From contig NZ_BDEL01000001.1 in the NCBI RefSeq assembly GCF_001685485.1, positions 3,441,001 through 3,505,000 of the forward strand: a stretch of DNA of 64,000 nucleotides. Direction: 5' to 3'. This document shows, in pieces, positions 18,343-28,353 of this stretch. The notes beneath the pieces were generated by a model that worked only from the letters and a program-made list of their open reading frames with translations, was not told where the DNA came from and did no database searches. This DNA is from Formosa haliotis. Lineage in GTDB: Bacteria > Bacteroidota > Bacteroidia > Flavobacteriales > Flavobacteriaceae. Numbering within the stretch: the first letter of the stretch is position 1; every line of letters starts with the position of its first letter. Made by a program: the position numbers and the translations under genes.

Positions 18343-18435
18343 GCAGTCTAAGAGACAAGTGGTTTTTTTCTTGAGAAATTTTTAATTTTTTAGTCTTCAC
18401 TTTTAATTAATAAGATACCGAAAACTTAGTTTGCA

Positions 18436-21150
18436 ATGAGATATTTCTTTACGTTGTTATTTGTACTTACTTCAATATATGTACAAGCACAATCTAAACA
18501 TTTTCAAATTTCAGGAACCTTAATGGCTTCCGATGTGAATGAACCCCTAGAGGCGGCAACCGTATATTTGCAACGTATTCAGGATAGTACGTTAGTCGCG
18601 TATGGCATTACAGATGCTAAGGGAAATTTTGAAATAGAGGGAAAAACAGCAGACCCTCAGCTTAATATATTTATGTCTTATTTAGGCTATAAAACCTATG
18701 CTAAAGTTATCGAAATTGCTTCCGATCCTATCCACTTACAAACCATGCGACTAGAAACGGAAGACAATACTTTACAAGAAGTTATTATTAAAGCGGCGGC
18801 TCCAATTACGTTTAAAAAAGATACTTTGGAATACAATGTCAAATCGTTTAAAACTAAAAAGGATGCCAATGTAGAGGATGTTTTAAAAGTACTTCCGGGA
18901 GTTGAGATTGATGAAGATGGTATAATTACAGTAAACGGAGTGGAAGTTGATAATGTATTGGTTAACGGAAAATCTTTTTTTGGAGACGACCCAAGTATTG
19001 CAACAAAAAATCTAACCAAAGATATCATAAAGAAAATTCAGATTGTAGATACCAAAACTAAAGCGCAAGCTTTTGCTGGCGAAACTGGCGATCAAGAAAA
19101 TAAAACCATAAACCTAACTATAGAAGAGGATAAAAACAAAGGGCATTTTGGCCGAGTTTCCGCAGCTGGAGGTACCGATAATAGGTATGAAACCTCTGGT
19201 ATTTATAATCGATTTAACGATACTAAACGTGTAAGCGTCCTAGCCGGAACCAATAACATTAATGCGCCAGGGTTTAGCAATGCCGAGTTAAACGATACTT
19301 TTGGAGGTCGTGGTAGTAGAGACTATGGAAGTGGCAGTGGTAACGGGATAATCACCTCTAAAAATGTGGGTGCTAATTATACGAGTTCGCCTTCAAAGCA
19401 TAAAGAATTTAATGCCGACTATTTTTACGCACGAAGTGATTCAGATCAAGAAAACAAAACCGATAAAGAAATCTTTCTTCCAGACTCTAAATATTACACG
19501 TCGTCGGTGTCTACAAATTTAAAAACCAATCAGAGTCACAAGGCGAATATCTATTATGAAACCGATTTAGACTCTACTTTGTTGCTTACTATTAGGCCAC
19601 GTTTTCAAGCAAATGAAAGCGAAAGTAGATATTTAAGCGACGAGAAATCGTTTAATGAAGAGAAAGTATTAAGCAATCAATCTATTAGTCAGATAAACAG
19701 CAATTCTGAATCGCAACAATTTTCTACAGATTTGGGCGCTACCAAGCGTATAGGTAAAAAAGGAAGTTATGTGCGATTTAATTTAGGTGCTAATGTATCA
19801 AATAGTGATTCTGACAAGTATTTAAAGTCTCAGACCAATTATTTTGGAGATTCTCCAAGTGATGAGGTTAGAAATCAACATGAAGATGGGAAACAATCTG
19901 GGCAGGAAATAAGTTCTTCTCTGCGGTTTCGATTACCGCTTATAGAAAATAAGTTGACTTTAGATTTGGAATACGATTACCAGTCTAATTTGTCTAAAAG
20001 TAAGTTGTTTACTTATGATTTTGATGACTCTACAAATGAATATTCCGATTTTAATTTTGATCAAAGTACAGATTTTGAAAACGAAAACATAGTAGCTACC
20101 CCAGAAGTAGAATTGCGATATCGCGGCGATAAATGGTATTTTAGAACAGAAGTAGGCTACGATTTTATCGAATTGTCTTCTAAAGATGCCTTAAGGCCAG
20201 AACTTAACTTTAGTCAAGATTTTACTCAAATAAAATTAGGAACGACGCTTGGTTACCGTGTGCGTTCTAAAATGGAAATGCGCTTACAATACCGTTTAAG
20301 AAATCAGGCACCAAGTATTTCTCAATTACAACCCTATGTTGACATTAGTAATCCGTTACATATTGTTATGGGTAATCCAGCCTTAGAAATGACGCAAAAC
20401 CATCGTATACATGCGCGTTACAACAGTACGAATTATAATAAAGGGTTTGGTTTTTTTGGTTTTGTAAATTTAAATGTATTAGATAATAACGTGGTGCAAA
20501 AATCTGTAATCGATGAAGATTATGTAAAAACCACCACCTATGTAAATGTAGATGGTAGCTATAATTTAAGCATGATGATGAATGCTTCTAAAAAGGTGAA
20601 ATTAGATTCTATTTCTAATATTAAATTTATAGTGGGGTTACGTCCGTCGTTAAATAGAAGTGTCAATTTTAATAACGATGTGCAGTATACCAATACCGTA
20701 AGAGCATTAGGGCCAACAGTGGGTGCGGTATACGAGATATCTGATATTGTTGAGGTAGAAACTTATTATTCTGCGCAGTTTTCTAGAGCTAATTACAGTA
20801 TAGATAGTTTTGACGATAATGCGTTTACTATTCATAATTTGCGAATAAATACAGCAACATATCTACCCAAAGGTCTTGAGTGGCGAAATAATATCAATTT
20901 TAATTACAACTCCAATATTTCCGATGGTTTTCAAAAGAGTGCTTGGTTTTGGAATAGTACCTTGTCGTATTCAGTGTTAAATGACACCGGTTATGTAACG
21001 CTAAAGGCTTACGATTTGTTAAATCAGAACACAAATGCGCGTCGTATTGTAAATCAAGATTATATTCAGGATAGCGAGAGTAATGTCTTGCAACAATATT
21101 TCCTGTTGGGCTTTAGTTGGAAATTTAATAGTCTTGGTGCCAAAAGCTAG
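18436..21150 (+). CDS. Outer-membrane beta-barrel protein with carboxypeptidase-like domain (TonB-receptor-like)
   Basis: 904 residues. A signal peptide (ending YVQAQS) is followed by a carboxypeptidase-D-like regulatory domain (FQISGTLMASDVNEPLEAAT to about residue 110), then a plug-like domain (VEDVLKVLPGVEIDEDGI, VNGKSFFGDDPSIATKNL), then a long beta-barrel of alternating short hydrophobic strands ending in FLLGFSWKFNSLGAKS. This is the layout of Bacteroidota outer-membrane barrel proteins related to TonB-dependent receptors. There is no SusD-like partner or TonB box that I can point to, so the substrate is unknown. It is convergent with the MscS gene, which ends 2 bp away. Confidence 0.85.
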   Translation: MRYFFTLLFVLTSIYVQAQSKHFQISGTLMASDVNEPLEAATVYLQRIQDSTLVAYGITDAKGNFEIEGKTADPQLNIFMSYLGYKTYAKVIEIASDPIHLQTMRLETEDNTLQEVIIKAAAPITFKKDTLEYNVKSFKTKKDANVEDVLKVLPGVEIDEDGIITVNGVEVDNVLVNGKSFFGDDPSIATKNLTKDIIKKIQIVDTKTKAQAFAGETGDQENKTINLTIEEDKNKGHFGRVSAAGGTDNRYETSGIYNRFNDTKRVSVLAGTNNINAPGFSNAELNDTFGGRGSRDYGSGSGNGIITSKNVGANYTSSPSKHKEFNADYFYARSDSDQENKTDKEIFLPDSKYYTSSVSTNLKTNQSHKANIYYETDLDSTLLLTIRPRFQANESESRYLSDEKSFNEEKVLSNQSISQINSNSESQQFSTDLGATKRIGKKGSYVRFNLGANVSNSDSDKYLKSQTNYFGDSPSDEVRNQHEDGKQSGQEISSSLRFRLPLIENKLTLDLEYDYQSNLSKSKLFTYDFDDSTNEYSDFNFDQSTDFENENIVATPEVELRYRGDKWYFRTEVGYDFIELSSKDALRPELNFSQDFTQIKLGTTLGYRVRSKMEMRLQYRLRNQAPSISQLQPYVDISNPLHIVMGNPALEMTQNHRIHARYNSTNYNKGFGFFGFVNLNVLDNNVVQKSVIDEDYVKTTTYVNVDGSYNLSMMMNASKKVKLDSISNIKFIVGLRPSLNRSVNFNNDVQYTNTVRALGPTVGAVYEISDIVEVETYYSAQFSRANYSIDSFDDNAFTIHNLRINTATYLPKGLEWRNNINFNYNSNISDGFQKSAWFWNSTLSYSVLNDTGYVTLKAYDLLNQNTNARRIVNQDYIQDSESNVLQQYFLLGFSWKFNSLGAKS

Positions 21151-21152
21151 TA

Positions 21153-22094
21153 TTATGCTAAGGGCATAGCCATTTCGGTATTAGCATTCTTATCAATTAC
21201 AATTCGTGTTCTTGGTAGACTATCTGGATAATTTTTCTGAATAAACGCAATCATCTTTTCGCGAATAAGCACCCTTAAATCCCAGGCTATAGGCGAGTTT
21301 TTTGCACTTACAAGTATTCTTATTTCTACGGTAGTTTCAGTACAATCGGTTACCTGTAACACATTAACTTTTTTGTCCCATAAATCTGTAGCATTCAAGA
21401 GGCGAGTTAATTCGTTTCTTAAGTCATCAAACGGAATAGAATAATCGGTATACAGAAATATGGTTCCCATAATATCGGCGTTGTTTCGTGTCCAGTTTTG
21501 AAATGGTTTTTCAAGGAAATAGGAGGAAGGTAACACCAATCGTCTTTTGTCCCAAAGACGGACTACGACATAGGTTAAATTAATTTCTTCTATCCATCCC
21601 CATTCATTTTCAACAACTACAGCATCATCTATTCTAAAGGGCTGCGTTATGGCTATTTGAATTCCCGCTAGCAGGGCGCCAACTACTTTTTGAGCGGATA
21701 ACCCCAATATAATACCCGCAACTCCGGCAGATGCAAAAAGGCCGACTCCAATTTTTCTGATACCTTCAAACGACAACAAAATCATTCCGATAGCCAAAAT
21801 AATTATAATGAAAATGATGACCTTTTCTAGAATATTAAATTGGGTATAAATTTTCCGAGAATGCAAATTATCTTCTTTAGTAATATCGTAACGCTTCAAA
21901 AAATTGGTCTTCAATTTATGTAGTAGTACTATACTTAAATACGCAGAAGCTGCGATAAGCAGGTTTTGTTGTTGCGATGCTAAGATGGAAAAATCGATAC
22001 TTGTGGTTCGCGTTAAGAATTTACTTAAGGGGTCTATGCTTAGTACAAATAGAATAATAGCAATGCTTATTATTAAGGGCAGATGTTTTTTCAT
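21153..22094 (-). CDS. MscS family mechanosensitive ion channel
   Basis: 313 residues from the ATG at 22094 (MKKHLPLIISIAI); an upstream ATG at 22100 adds two residues. At least three membrane segments are visible (near 5-20, 40-55 and 85-110), followed by the pore helix typical of MscS (FASAGVAGIILGLSAQKVVG) and the beta domain (PFRIDDAVVVENEWGWIEEI, VRLWDKRRLVLPSSYF). Such channels release solutes on hypo-osmotic shock or adjust ion flow. It is convergent with the barrel gene. Confidence 0.9.
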   Translation of the reverse strand: MKKHLPLIISIAIILFVLSIDPLSKFLTRTTSIDFSILASQQQNLLIAASAYLSIVLLHKLKTNFLKRYDITKEDNLHSRKIYTQFNILEKVIIFIIIILAIGMILLSFEGIRKIGVGLFASAGVAGIILGLSAQKVVGALLAGIQIAITQPFRIDDAVVVENEWGWIEEINLTYVVVRLWDKRRLVLPSSYFLEKPFQNWTRNNADIMGTIFLYTDYSIPFDDLRNELTRLLNATDLWDKKVNVLQVTDCTETTVEIRILVSAKNSPIAWDLRVLIREKMIAFIQKNYPDSLPRTRIVIDKNANTEMAMPLA

Positions 22095-22318
22095 AGGCAA
22101 AGATTTTACAAGGTAGGAGGTGTAAACCTAGCTTAGATTTAACTATGAAAAACAGCGTGTTACATCGACTATAAAGAGGATGAGCAAAGAAAAAACATAG
22201 CTTTTTATTTTAAAGTTAACCAAAAAAAGATGAACTATACAAGCATAAAGCCATGAACTGATTAGAAATCAGATTAATAAAAAAATAACTATGAAAAATT
22301 GAAAATATGATAATGCAT

Positions 22319-23140
22319 TTACCAGCTTCCACCGGCACCACCCCCACTGAAGCCACCGCCACCGAAGCCACCACCAAAACCTCCGCCACCGCCGAAGCCA
22401 CCTCCACCGAAGCCGCCTCCGCCAGATCCAAAGCCACCGCCATAGGTTCCGCGGCCCATATTACTTAAAATAATGGCATCGAGAATACTTGTTGGTCTGC
22501 GGTTACTGCCGCTGCCACCGCCTCCGCCACCGCGTTTGTTTCTAGAAATGGCAATCATGAGAATAACAAACATGATAAACATAAAGATTAGTTCGGGTGG
22601 AAAACCTTCTGGTTCTGCATTTTGTCTGCTGCCTTGATATTCACCCATTAAGAGTTGAAAAATAGCATCGGTTCCTTTGTCTAAACCTTGGTAGAAATTA
22701 CCGTTTATAAATTCTGGAATTATAACATTACGTGTCATTTCTCCTACAATTCCGGCAGTAAGTTTGTGTTCTACACCATAACCTGGGGAGATATGGATTT
22801 TACGGTCGTCTTTCGCTAACAATACAAAAACACCATTGTCTTCTTTGGCTTGACCAATACCCCATTCTTGTGCCCATTTAGGGGTTAATAGGCCAATATT
22901 TTCTCCTTTAGTAGTAGAAATAATGGCAATTACAATTTGGGTAGATGTAGTGTCTGAATATTTTACAAGCTTGTTTTCTAAGGCGCTTTTTTCTGAAGGA
23001 GTTAATAAGTTTATATAATCGTAAACACTGGTTTGAAAATCTGGTTTAGCAGGAATGTCGAATTGTGCTGTAACGATTTGTGATATACAAAACGCAATAC
23101 AGCAACAAGTAATTAGCCAAGTGTTTTTAATTTTTTGCAA
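22319..23140 (-). CDS. TPM domain protein with glycine-rich tail (YgcG-like)
   Basis: 273 residues, most likely starting at a TTG at 23140, three bases after the upstream stop. This start is chosen because a signal peptide (LITCCCIAFCISQIVTAQ) begins right there and the next in-frame Met lies far inside the conserved domain. The TPM domain follows (VYDYINLLTPSEKSALENKL, IVIAIISTTKGENIG, KIHISPGYGVEHKLT). Then one membrane segment (ELIFMFIMFVILMIAI) and a tail made almost only of Gly, Phe and Ser. TPM proteins next to LemA are widespread; a role in membrane protein maintenance is suggested but not settled. Confidence 0.88.
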   Translation of the reverse strand: MQKIKNTWLITCCCIAFCISQIVTAQFDIPAKPDFQTSVYDYINLLTPSEKSALENKLVKYSDTTSTQIVIAIISTTKGENIGLLTPKWAQEWGIGQAKEDNGVFVLLAKDDRKIHISPGYGVEHKLTAGIVGEMTRNVIIPEFINGNFYQGLDKGTDAIFQLLMGEYQGSRQNAEPEGFPPELIFMFIMFVILMIAISRNKRGGGGGGSGSNRRPTSILDAIILSNMGRGTYGGGFGSGGGGFGGGGFGGGGGFGGGFGGGGFSGGGAGGSW

Positions 23141-23142
23141 GA

Positions 23143-23583
23143 TTATCCTTTTGAAATGTCGTTAGGTAATTCGTTAATGTCTGAGGCGTCCCAAGGGAAA
23201 TTCGCTTGAAGTTCTTTCCCTGCTCTTAAAACACCTTCAACAAGGCCGTCTTTAAATTTACCTTGTTTAAAATATGATTGAATAACATCTTTGGTCGTGT
23301 CCCAGAAATCTGCCTCTACAACGTCGTTAATACCTTTATCGCCATAAATAACAAAGGTTTTGTCTTCTACAGCAACATAAATTAAAACCCCATTTTGGAG
23401 TTTGGTATTATCCATTTTTAAAACATGAAAAACTTCCATAGCCCGTTCGTAAACGTCTATGGAAGCTGTTTTTTCAATATGGATACGGATCTCGCCAGAG
23501 GTGTGACTCTCGGCCACACGAATAGCTTCAACGATCTCGTCTTCTTCGTCTTTAGTAAGAAATCTTTCTACTTTAGAGTCCAT
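23143..23583 (-). CDS. TPM domain protein, short cytoplasmic form
   Basis: 146 residues without signal peptide or membrane segment (KDEEDEIVEAIRVAESHTSG, EIRIHIEKTASIDVYERAM, FVIYGDKGINDVVEADFW). It is the second TPM gene of the operon. Its ATG overlaps the lemA stop by one base (TAATG), which implies coupled translation. Short TPM proteins of this type often accompany LemA and the longer Gly-tailed TPM protein in Bacteroidota. Confidence 0.88.
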   Translation of the reverse strand: MDSKVERFLTKDEEDEIVEAIRVAESHTSGEIRIHIEKTASIDVYERAMEVFHVLKMDNTKLQNGVLIYVAVEDKTFVIYGDKGINDVVEADFWDTTKDVIQSYFKQGKFKDGLVEGVLRAGKELQANFPWDASDINELPNDISKG

Positions 23584-24188
23584 TATTTGTTATTGAAATC
23601 GAAATCAACATCTACAGGTCGTTCTGCACCAGCTTCAGCATCGAAGTATGGTTTAGATTCAAAATGTAACAGTCCTGCTAATAGTGAGTTCGGGAATGTT
23701 TTAATATGATTATTGTATGGTTTTATCGCTTCATTATAACGTACACGTGCGGTTTGAATGGTATTTTCGGTGCTTGTTAATTCGTCTTGTAATTTTAAGA
23801 AATTCTGATTGGCTTTTAATTCAGGATAACGTTCTACAGATACTAATAATTTAGATAACGAACTACTTAATCCGCCTTGTACTTCATTAAATTGCTTTAA
23901 TTGTTCTGGTGTAATATTAGAAGGATCTATAGTGGTTGAGGTTGCTTTTGCACGAGCTTCTATAACTTCGTTAAGTGTTGTTCTCTCGAAATCTGCAGCA
24001 CCTTTAACGGTATTTACAAGGTTTCCAATAAGATCGTTTCTACGTTGGTAAGAGGTTTGTACATTACCCCATGCTTCACTTACATTTTCGTTTAATTTAA
24101 CTGCTGTGTTGTTAAAGCCAACACCCCATTTGTAAAGTCCAAATGCAATTACCGCAAGGATAATTACAGGAATTAACCATTTTTTCAT
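23583..24188 (-). CDS. lemA: LemA family protein
   Basis: 201 residues: one N-terminal membrane segment (WLIPVIILAVIAFGLYKWG) and then a long helical domain typical of LemA (NVSEAWGNVQTSYQRRNDLI, NLVNTVKGAADFERTTLNEV, LVSVERYPELKANQNFLKLQ, NEAIKPYNNHIKTFPNSLLA). The function is not settled; the gene is typically found with TPM-domain genes, as here. It overlaps the next gene by one base. Confidence 0.93.
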   Translation of the reverse strand: MKKWLIPVIILAVIAFGLYKWGVGFNNTAVKLNENVSEAWGNVQTSYQRRNDLIGNLVNTVKGAADFERTTLNEVIEARAKATSTTIDPSNITPEQLKQFNEVQGGLSSSLSKLLVSVERYPELKANQNFLKLQDELTSTENTIQTARVRYNEAIKPYNNHIKTFPNSLLAGLLHFESKPYFDAEAGAERPVDVDFDFNNK

Positions 24189-24200
24189 GATTGTTAGTTT

Positions 24201-24530
24201 TTAAAGTTGATTTTTAATTCTGATGAGTTGATTTTTTATGTCTTCTAACTTATCGATAATATCAAAGTTAGTTAAAGTTTTCTTTTTTTCTTCTTTTAAA
24301 TGTGTTTTTGCGCCATCAAGCGTAAATCCTCGTTCTTTTACAAGATGAAAGATTAATTTTAAGTTTTTTATGTCTTCGGGCGTAAATTTTCGGTTGCCTT
24401 TAGCATTCTTTTTGGGTTTAAGCACATCGAATTCTTTTTCCCAAAAACGGATTAAAGACGCATTAACATCGAAAGCTTTGGCGACTTCGCCAATTCCATA
24501 GTATCGTTTTTCGGGTAAATCTATATGCAT
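24201..24530 (-). CDS. MerR family transcriptional regulator
   Basis: 109 residues: an N-terminal winged helix-turn-helix of the MerR type (KRYYGIGEVAKAFDVNASLI, RFWEKEFDVLKPKKNAKGNR, KFTPEDIKNLKLIFHLVKER) and a short coiled tail. There is no ligand-binding domain and no Cys pair, so it is not a metal sensor of the classic kind. It shares one base with the upstream peptidase gene (TAATG) and lies 12 bp before lemA, so it may be a regulator of its own operon. Confidence 0.88.
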   Translation of the reverse strand: MHIDLPEKRYYGIGEVAKAFDVNASLIRFWEKEFDVLKPKKNAKGNRKFTPEDIKNLKLIFHLVKERGFTLDGAKTHLKEEKKKTLTNFDIIDKLEDIKNQLIRIKNQL

Positions 24531-25501
24531 TAATCTAATGATTGATTTTCTAATGATGCTTTTTCTAATAAACGGCTATATTCTTCTGGTGTTAAACTGC
24601 CGTAATAGAAATTTGTTGGGTTAATACGCTCGTCGTCTTTAAAAATTTCATAATGTAAATGTGGCGCTTCAGATCTACCAGTACTTCCTACAAATCCAAT
24701 AAGATCTCCACGTTCTACTTTCTGGTTTTTCTTAACATTGTACTTGTAAAGATGCGCATATAAACTTACATAACCATAACCATGGTCTATTCTAATATGA
24801 TTTCCGTAACCGGTGGAATGATTGTCGGCACGAATTACTACGCCATCTCCAGTAGCATACACGGGGGTTCCACGCGGTGCCGTAAAATCCATACCATAAT
24901 GAAATTTCCTCGCTTTGGTAAAGGGATCTGTTCGGTATCCGTAACCAGAAGCTATACGCGTTAAATCTACATTATTTACGGGTTGTATTGCTGGAATTGC
25001 AGCTAATAATTTTTCTTTGTCTTCGGCTAATTTTGCAATTTCATCTAGAGATTTAGATTGCACTACAATTTGTTTTTGAAGAATGTCTAACTTTTTATTG
25101 CTTTCTATTATAAGTTTAGAATTGTCGTAGCCTTCTAAATCTTTATATCTGTTTATACCTCCAAAACCAGCTTTACGTTGCTCTTCCGGAATAGGGTTGG
25201 CTTCAAAATAAATGCGATATATGTTGTTGTCTCTATCTTCAATACTGGCTAAAACTTCAGATGCTTCATCCATCTTTTTATTCAGCATATCAAATTGTAT
25301 CTGAGTGTTTTGTAACTCGCGTTTTAGGGCTTTCTCTTTAGGCGATTCAACAAAATGGCTAGTAATAAAAATAGTTAAAAACCCAAATAAGGCCGCTGCA
25401 GTAATAAATGCTAATATAAACTTAAACGTATTACGTTTTTTACGCTCTATTTTACGATAGGAAAGCGTCTCAGGATCATAATAATATTTTACCTTACTCA
25501 T
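24530..25501 (-). CDS. M23 family metallopeptidase, membrane-anchored
   Basis: 323 residues. A cytoplasmic start (YYYDPETLSYRKIERKKRNT) is followed by one membrane segment (FILAFITAAALFGFLTIFI), a coiled-coil (about residues 50-105), and a C-terminal LytM/M23 domain. The zinc ligands fit HxxxD (HYGMD) and HxH (APHLHYE). This is the usual layout of peptidoglycan endopeptidases or their activators. It is the first gene of the MerR-LemA-TPM operon and is divergent from alaS. Confidence 0.92.
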   Translation of the reverse strand: MSKVKYYYDPETLSYRKIERKKRNTFKFILAFITAAALFGFLTIFITSHFVESPKEKALKRELQNTQIQFDMLNKKMDEASEVLASIEDRDNNIYRIYFEANPIPEEQRKAGFGGINRYKDLEGYDNSKLIIESNKKLDILQKQIVVQSKSLDEIAKLAEDKEKLLAAIPAIQPVNNVDLTRIASGYGYRTDPFTKARKFHYGMDFTAPRGTPVYATGDGVVIRADNHSTGYGNHIRIDHGYGYVSLYAHLYKYNVKKNQKVERGDLIGFVGSTGRSEAPHLHYEIFKDDERINPTNFYYGSLTPEEYSRLLEKASLENQSLD

Positions 25502-25567
25502 TATCTAATTTATACTATTTTTGCAATTAAATTGATGCAATTTGCTGTTAAATCAAAGGGATTCTGG

Positions 25568-25595
25568 CAAACCTACAAAAATATTCGAACTACAA
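25568..25595 (-). promoter_or_regulatory. Promoter of the M23-MerR-LemA-TPM operon
   Basis: On the minus strand TTG (25593-25595), a 17-bp spacer and TAGGTTTG (25568-25575), a good Bacteroidota promoter, 67 bp before the peptidase start. Confidence 0.6.
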
Positions 25596-25654
25596 ATTTA
25601 AAAAACAAATGACAATATTTTACGTCTAGCCTTAAGCAAACCTTAATTTAACAA

Positions 25655-25662
25655 TATATTTG
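25655..25662 (+). promoter_or_regulatory. Candidate -7 element for alaS
   Basis: TATATTTG, a perfect TAnnTTTG match, 66 bp before the alaS start. Confidence 0.5.
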
Positions 25663-25728
25663 CACTTAATAATCGAAAAAATGACTTCCTAAAAGTAGTC
25701 AATTTAATAACAGTTTGTTACGTATAAT

Positions 25729-28344
25729 ATGAAATCTCAAGACATTCGCGCTAAGTATTTAGAATTTTTTAAAAGTAAAGGACATACCATTGTGCCGTCT
25801 GCACCTTTGGTATTAAAAAACGATCCCACCTTAATGTTTGTAAATTCTGGAATGGCACCGTTTAAAGAGTACTTTTTAGGACAAGCGAAGCCCATAAGTA
25901 ATCGTATAGCAGATTCGCAAAAATGCTTACGTGTTTCGGGTAAACATAACGATTTGGAAGAAGTAGGGTACGATACGTATCACCACACTTTATTTGAAAT
26001 GTTGGGGAATTGGAGTTTTGGAGACTATTTTAAAAAGGAAGCCATTGCATGGTGTTGGGAGTTATTAACCGATGTTTATGGTATAGATAACGATATATTA
26101 TATGTTACGGTTTTTGAAGGCGATAAGGAAGATGGCACACCTATGGATCAAGAAGCATACGATTTTTGGAAAGAAATTGTAGACGAAGATCGTATCCTTT
26201 TAGGGAATAAAAAAGATAACTTTTGGGAAATGGGCGATCAAGGTCCGTGTGGACCATGTAGCGAAATACATGTTGATATTCGTTCGGCAGAGGAGAAAGC
26301 TAAAATTGATGGAAAATCTTTAGTGAATGCCGATCATCCTCAAGTTGTAGAAATCTGGAACTTAGTATTTATGCAATACAATCGTAAAGCCAACGGAAGC
26401 TTAGAAACACTTCCTAATAAACATATCGATACCGGTATGGGCTTCGAACGTTTATGTATGGTATTGCAGGGCGTTCAATCTAATTACGATACCGATGTGT
26501 TTACGCCAATTATTAGAGAGATTGAAATAATTTCTAAAGCTAAATACGGGAAAGACGAAAAAGCCGATGTTGCCATTCGTGTTATCTCAGACCATGTGCG
26601 TGCGGTAGCTTTCTCTATTGCCGATGGTCAATTACCTAGTAATACGGGGGCGGGTTACGTAATACGTCGTATTTTACGTCGCGCCGTACGATACAGTTTC
26701 ACATTTTTAGACGAGAAGGAACCATTTATTTATAGATTGGTGAATGTTTTAAGTGAAAAAATGGGAGCTGCTTTCCCTGAATTAAAAGTTCAAAAACAAT
26801 TAATTCAGAATGTAATTAAAGAAGAAGAAGCTTCATTTTTAAGAACTTTAGAGCAAGGTTTGGTGCTCTTAAACGGTATTATTGAAGGTGCTTCATCTAA
26901 AACAATTTCTGGAGAAAAAGCATTCGAATTATACGATACTTACGGATTTCCTATCGATTTAACCTCTTTAATTCTTCGCGAAAAAGGATTAGCCTTAGAT
27001 GAAGCTGGTTTTCATGCCGAAATGGAAAAACAAAAAAACAGATCGCGTTCTGCTAGCGAAATGTCTACAGACGATTGGACGGTTTTGATAGAAGATGATG
27101 TTCAAGAATTTGTAGGGTACGATACTTTAGAGGCGCCTGTTAATATAACACGATACAGAAAAGTAGTTTCTAAAAAAGAGGGAACGATGTATCAACTCGT
27201 GTTTAACTTAACACCGTTTTATCCAGAAGGTGGAGGTCAGGTTGGAGATAAAGGTTACATTGAATCTCCAAACGGAGATGTCACTTATATTCTAGATACT
27301 AAAAAGGAAAATAATGTTGTTATTCACTTAGTAAAAGAGCTTCCGGATGATATTAATGTGGTGCTTCAAGCTACAGTAGATGCAAAACAGCGTTACCGTA
27401 CCGCTTGCAACCACACGGCAACCCACTTATTACACCAGGCTTTACGCGAAATATTAGGAGAGCATGTCGAGCAAAAAGGATCTGCTGTACATTCTAAGCA
27501 TTTAAGATTCGATTTTTCTCACTTTTCTAAAGTAACGAACGATCAATTACAGGATATAGAAAGTTTTGTGAATGCGCGTATCGAAGGTAAACTTCCGTTG
27601 CAAGAACAGCGTAACATTCCAATGCAGAAGGCGATAGATGAAGGAGCGATGGCCTTATTTGGTGAAAAATATGGAGATACCGTTCGTGCCATTCGTTTCG
27701 GAAAATCGATAGAACTTTGTGGTGGTACACATGTACAGAATACCGCAGATATTTGGCATTTTAAAATTATTTCTGAAAGTGCTGTGGCCTCAGGAATTCG
27801 TAGAATTGAAGCCATTACTAATGATGCGGTTAAGAGTTTTTATACCGAAAACAGTAAGATTTACTTTGAAATGAAGGATTTGCTAAATAATGCGCAAGAG
27901 CCCATTAAAGCTCTGCAGAATTTACAAGACGAAAATTCAAGTTTAAAAAAGCAAGTTGAGCAATTATTGAAAGAGAAGGCTAAAAATATTAAAGGCTTGC
28001 TTAAAGAGGAAGTAGAAACTATAGGTGGTATACAGTTTTTAGCAAAACAATTAGATTTAGATGCGGCAGGAATAAAAGATTTAGCATTCGAGTTAGGCGA
28101 TCAGTTAGGAAATGCATTTTTAGTTTTCGGTACCGAACAAAACGGAAAAGCTTTATTGTCTTGTTATATCTCTAAAGGATTAGTGGCTAGCCATAATTTA
28201 AATGCCGGCCAAGTGGTTCGCGAACTTGGGAAGTTTATTCAAGGAGGCGGTGGCGGACAGCCATTTTTTGCAACTGCTGGAGGTAAAAATCCAGAAGGTA
28301 TTGCAGAGGCCTTACAGGCTGCAAAACAATATGTTGCCAAATAG
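25729..28344 (+). CDS. alaS: Alanyl-tRNA synthetase
   Basis: 871 residues, the usual length. Class II catalytic core at the N terminus ([33 protein letters not shown], motif with [20 protein letters not shown]), then the editing domain with its zinc-binding motif ([11 protein letters not shown] near 563-573 and CGGTHV near 664-669), and the C-terminal C-Ala domain ([20 protein letters not shown]). It is divergent from the M23 peptidase gene; the GSCFA-domain gene begins 9 bp downstream. Confidence 0.98.
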   Translation: MKSQDIRAKYLEFFKSKGHTIVPSAPLVLKNDPTLMFVNSGMAPFKEYFLGQAKPISNRIADSQKCLRVSGKHNDLEEVGYDTYHHTLFEMLGNWSFGDYFKKEAIAWCWELLTDVYGIDNDILYVTVFEGDKEDGTPMDQEAYDFWKEIVDEDRILLGNKKDNFWEMGDQGPCGPCSEIHVDIRSAEEKAKIDGKSLVNADHPQVVEIWNLVFMQYNRKANGSLETLPNKHIDTGMGFERLCMVLQGVQSNYDTDVFTPIIREIEIISKAKYGKDEKADVAIRVISDHVRAVAFSIADGQLPSNTGAGYVIRRILRRAVRYSFTFLDEKEPFIYRLVNVLSEKMGAAFPELKVQKQLIQNVIKEEEASFLRTLEQGLVLLNGIIEGASSKTISGEKAFELYDTYGFPIDLTSLILREKGLALDEAGFHAEMEKQKNRSRSASEMSTDDWTVLIEDDVQEFVGYDTLEAPVNITRYRKVVSKKEGTMYQLVFNLTPFYPEGGGQVGDKGYIESPNGDVTYILDTKKENNVVIHLVKELPDDINVVLQATVDAKQRYRTACNHTATHLLHQALREILGEHVEQKGSAVHSKHLRFDFSHFSKVTNDQLQDIESFVNARIEGKLPLQEQRNIPMQKAIDEGAMALFGEKYGDTVRAIRFGKSIELCGGTHVQNTADIWHFKIISESAVASGIRRIEAITNDAVKSFYTENSKIYFEMKDLLNNAQEPIKALQNLQDENSSLKKQVEQLLKEKAKNIKGLLKEEVETIGGIQFLAKQLDLDAAGIKDLAFELGDQLGNAFLVFGTEQNGKALLSCYISKGLVASHNLNAGQVVRELGKFIQGGGGGQPFFATAGGKNPEGIAEALQAAKQYVAK

Positions 28345-28353
28345 GAATTATAT

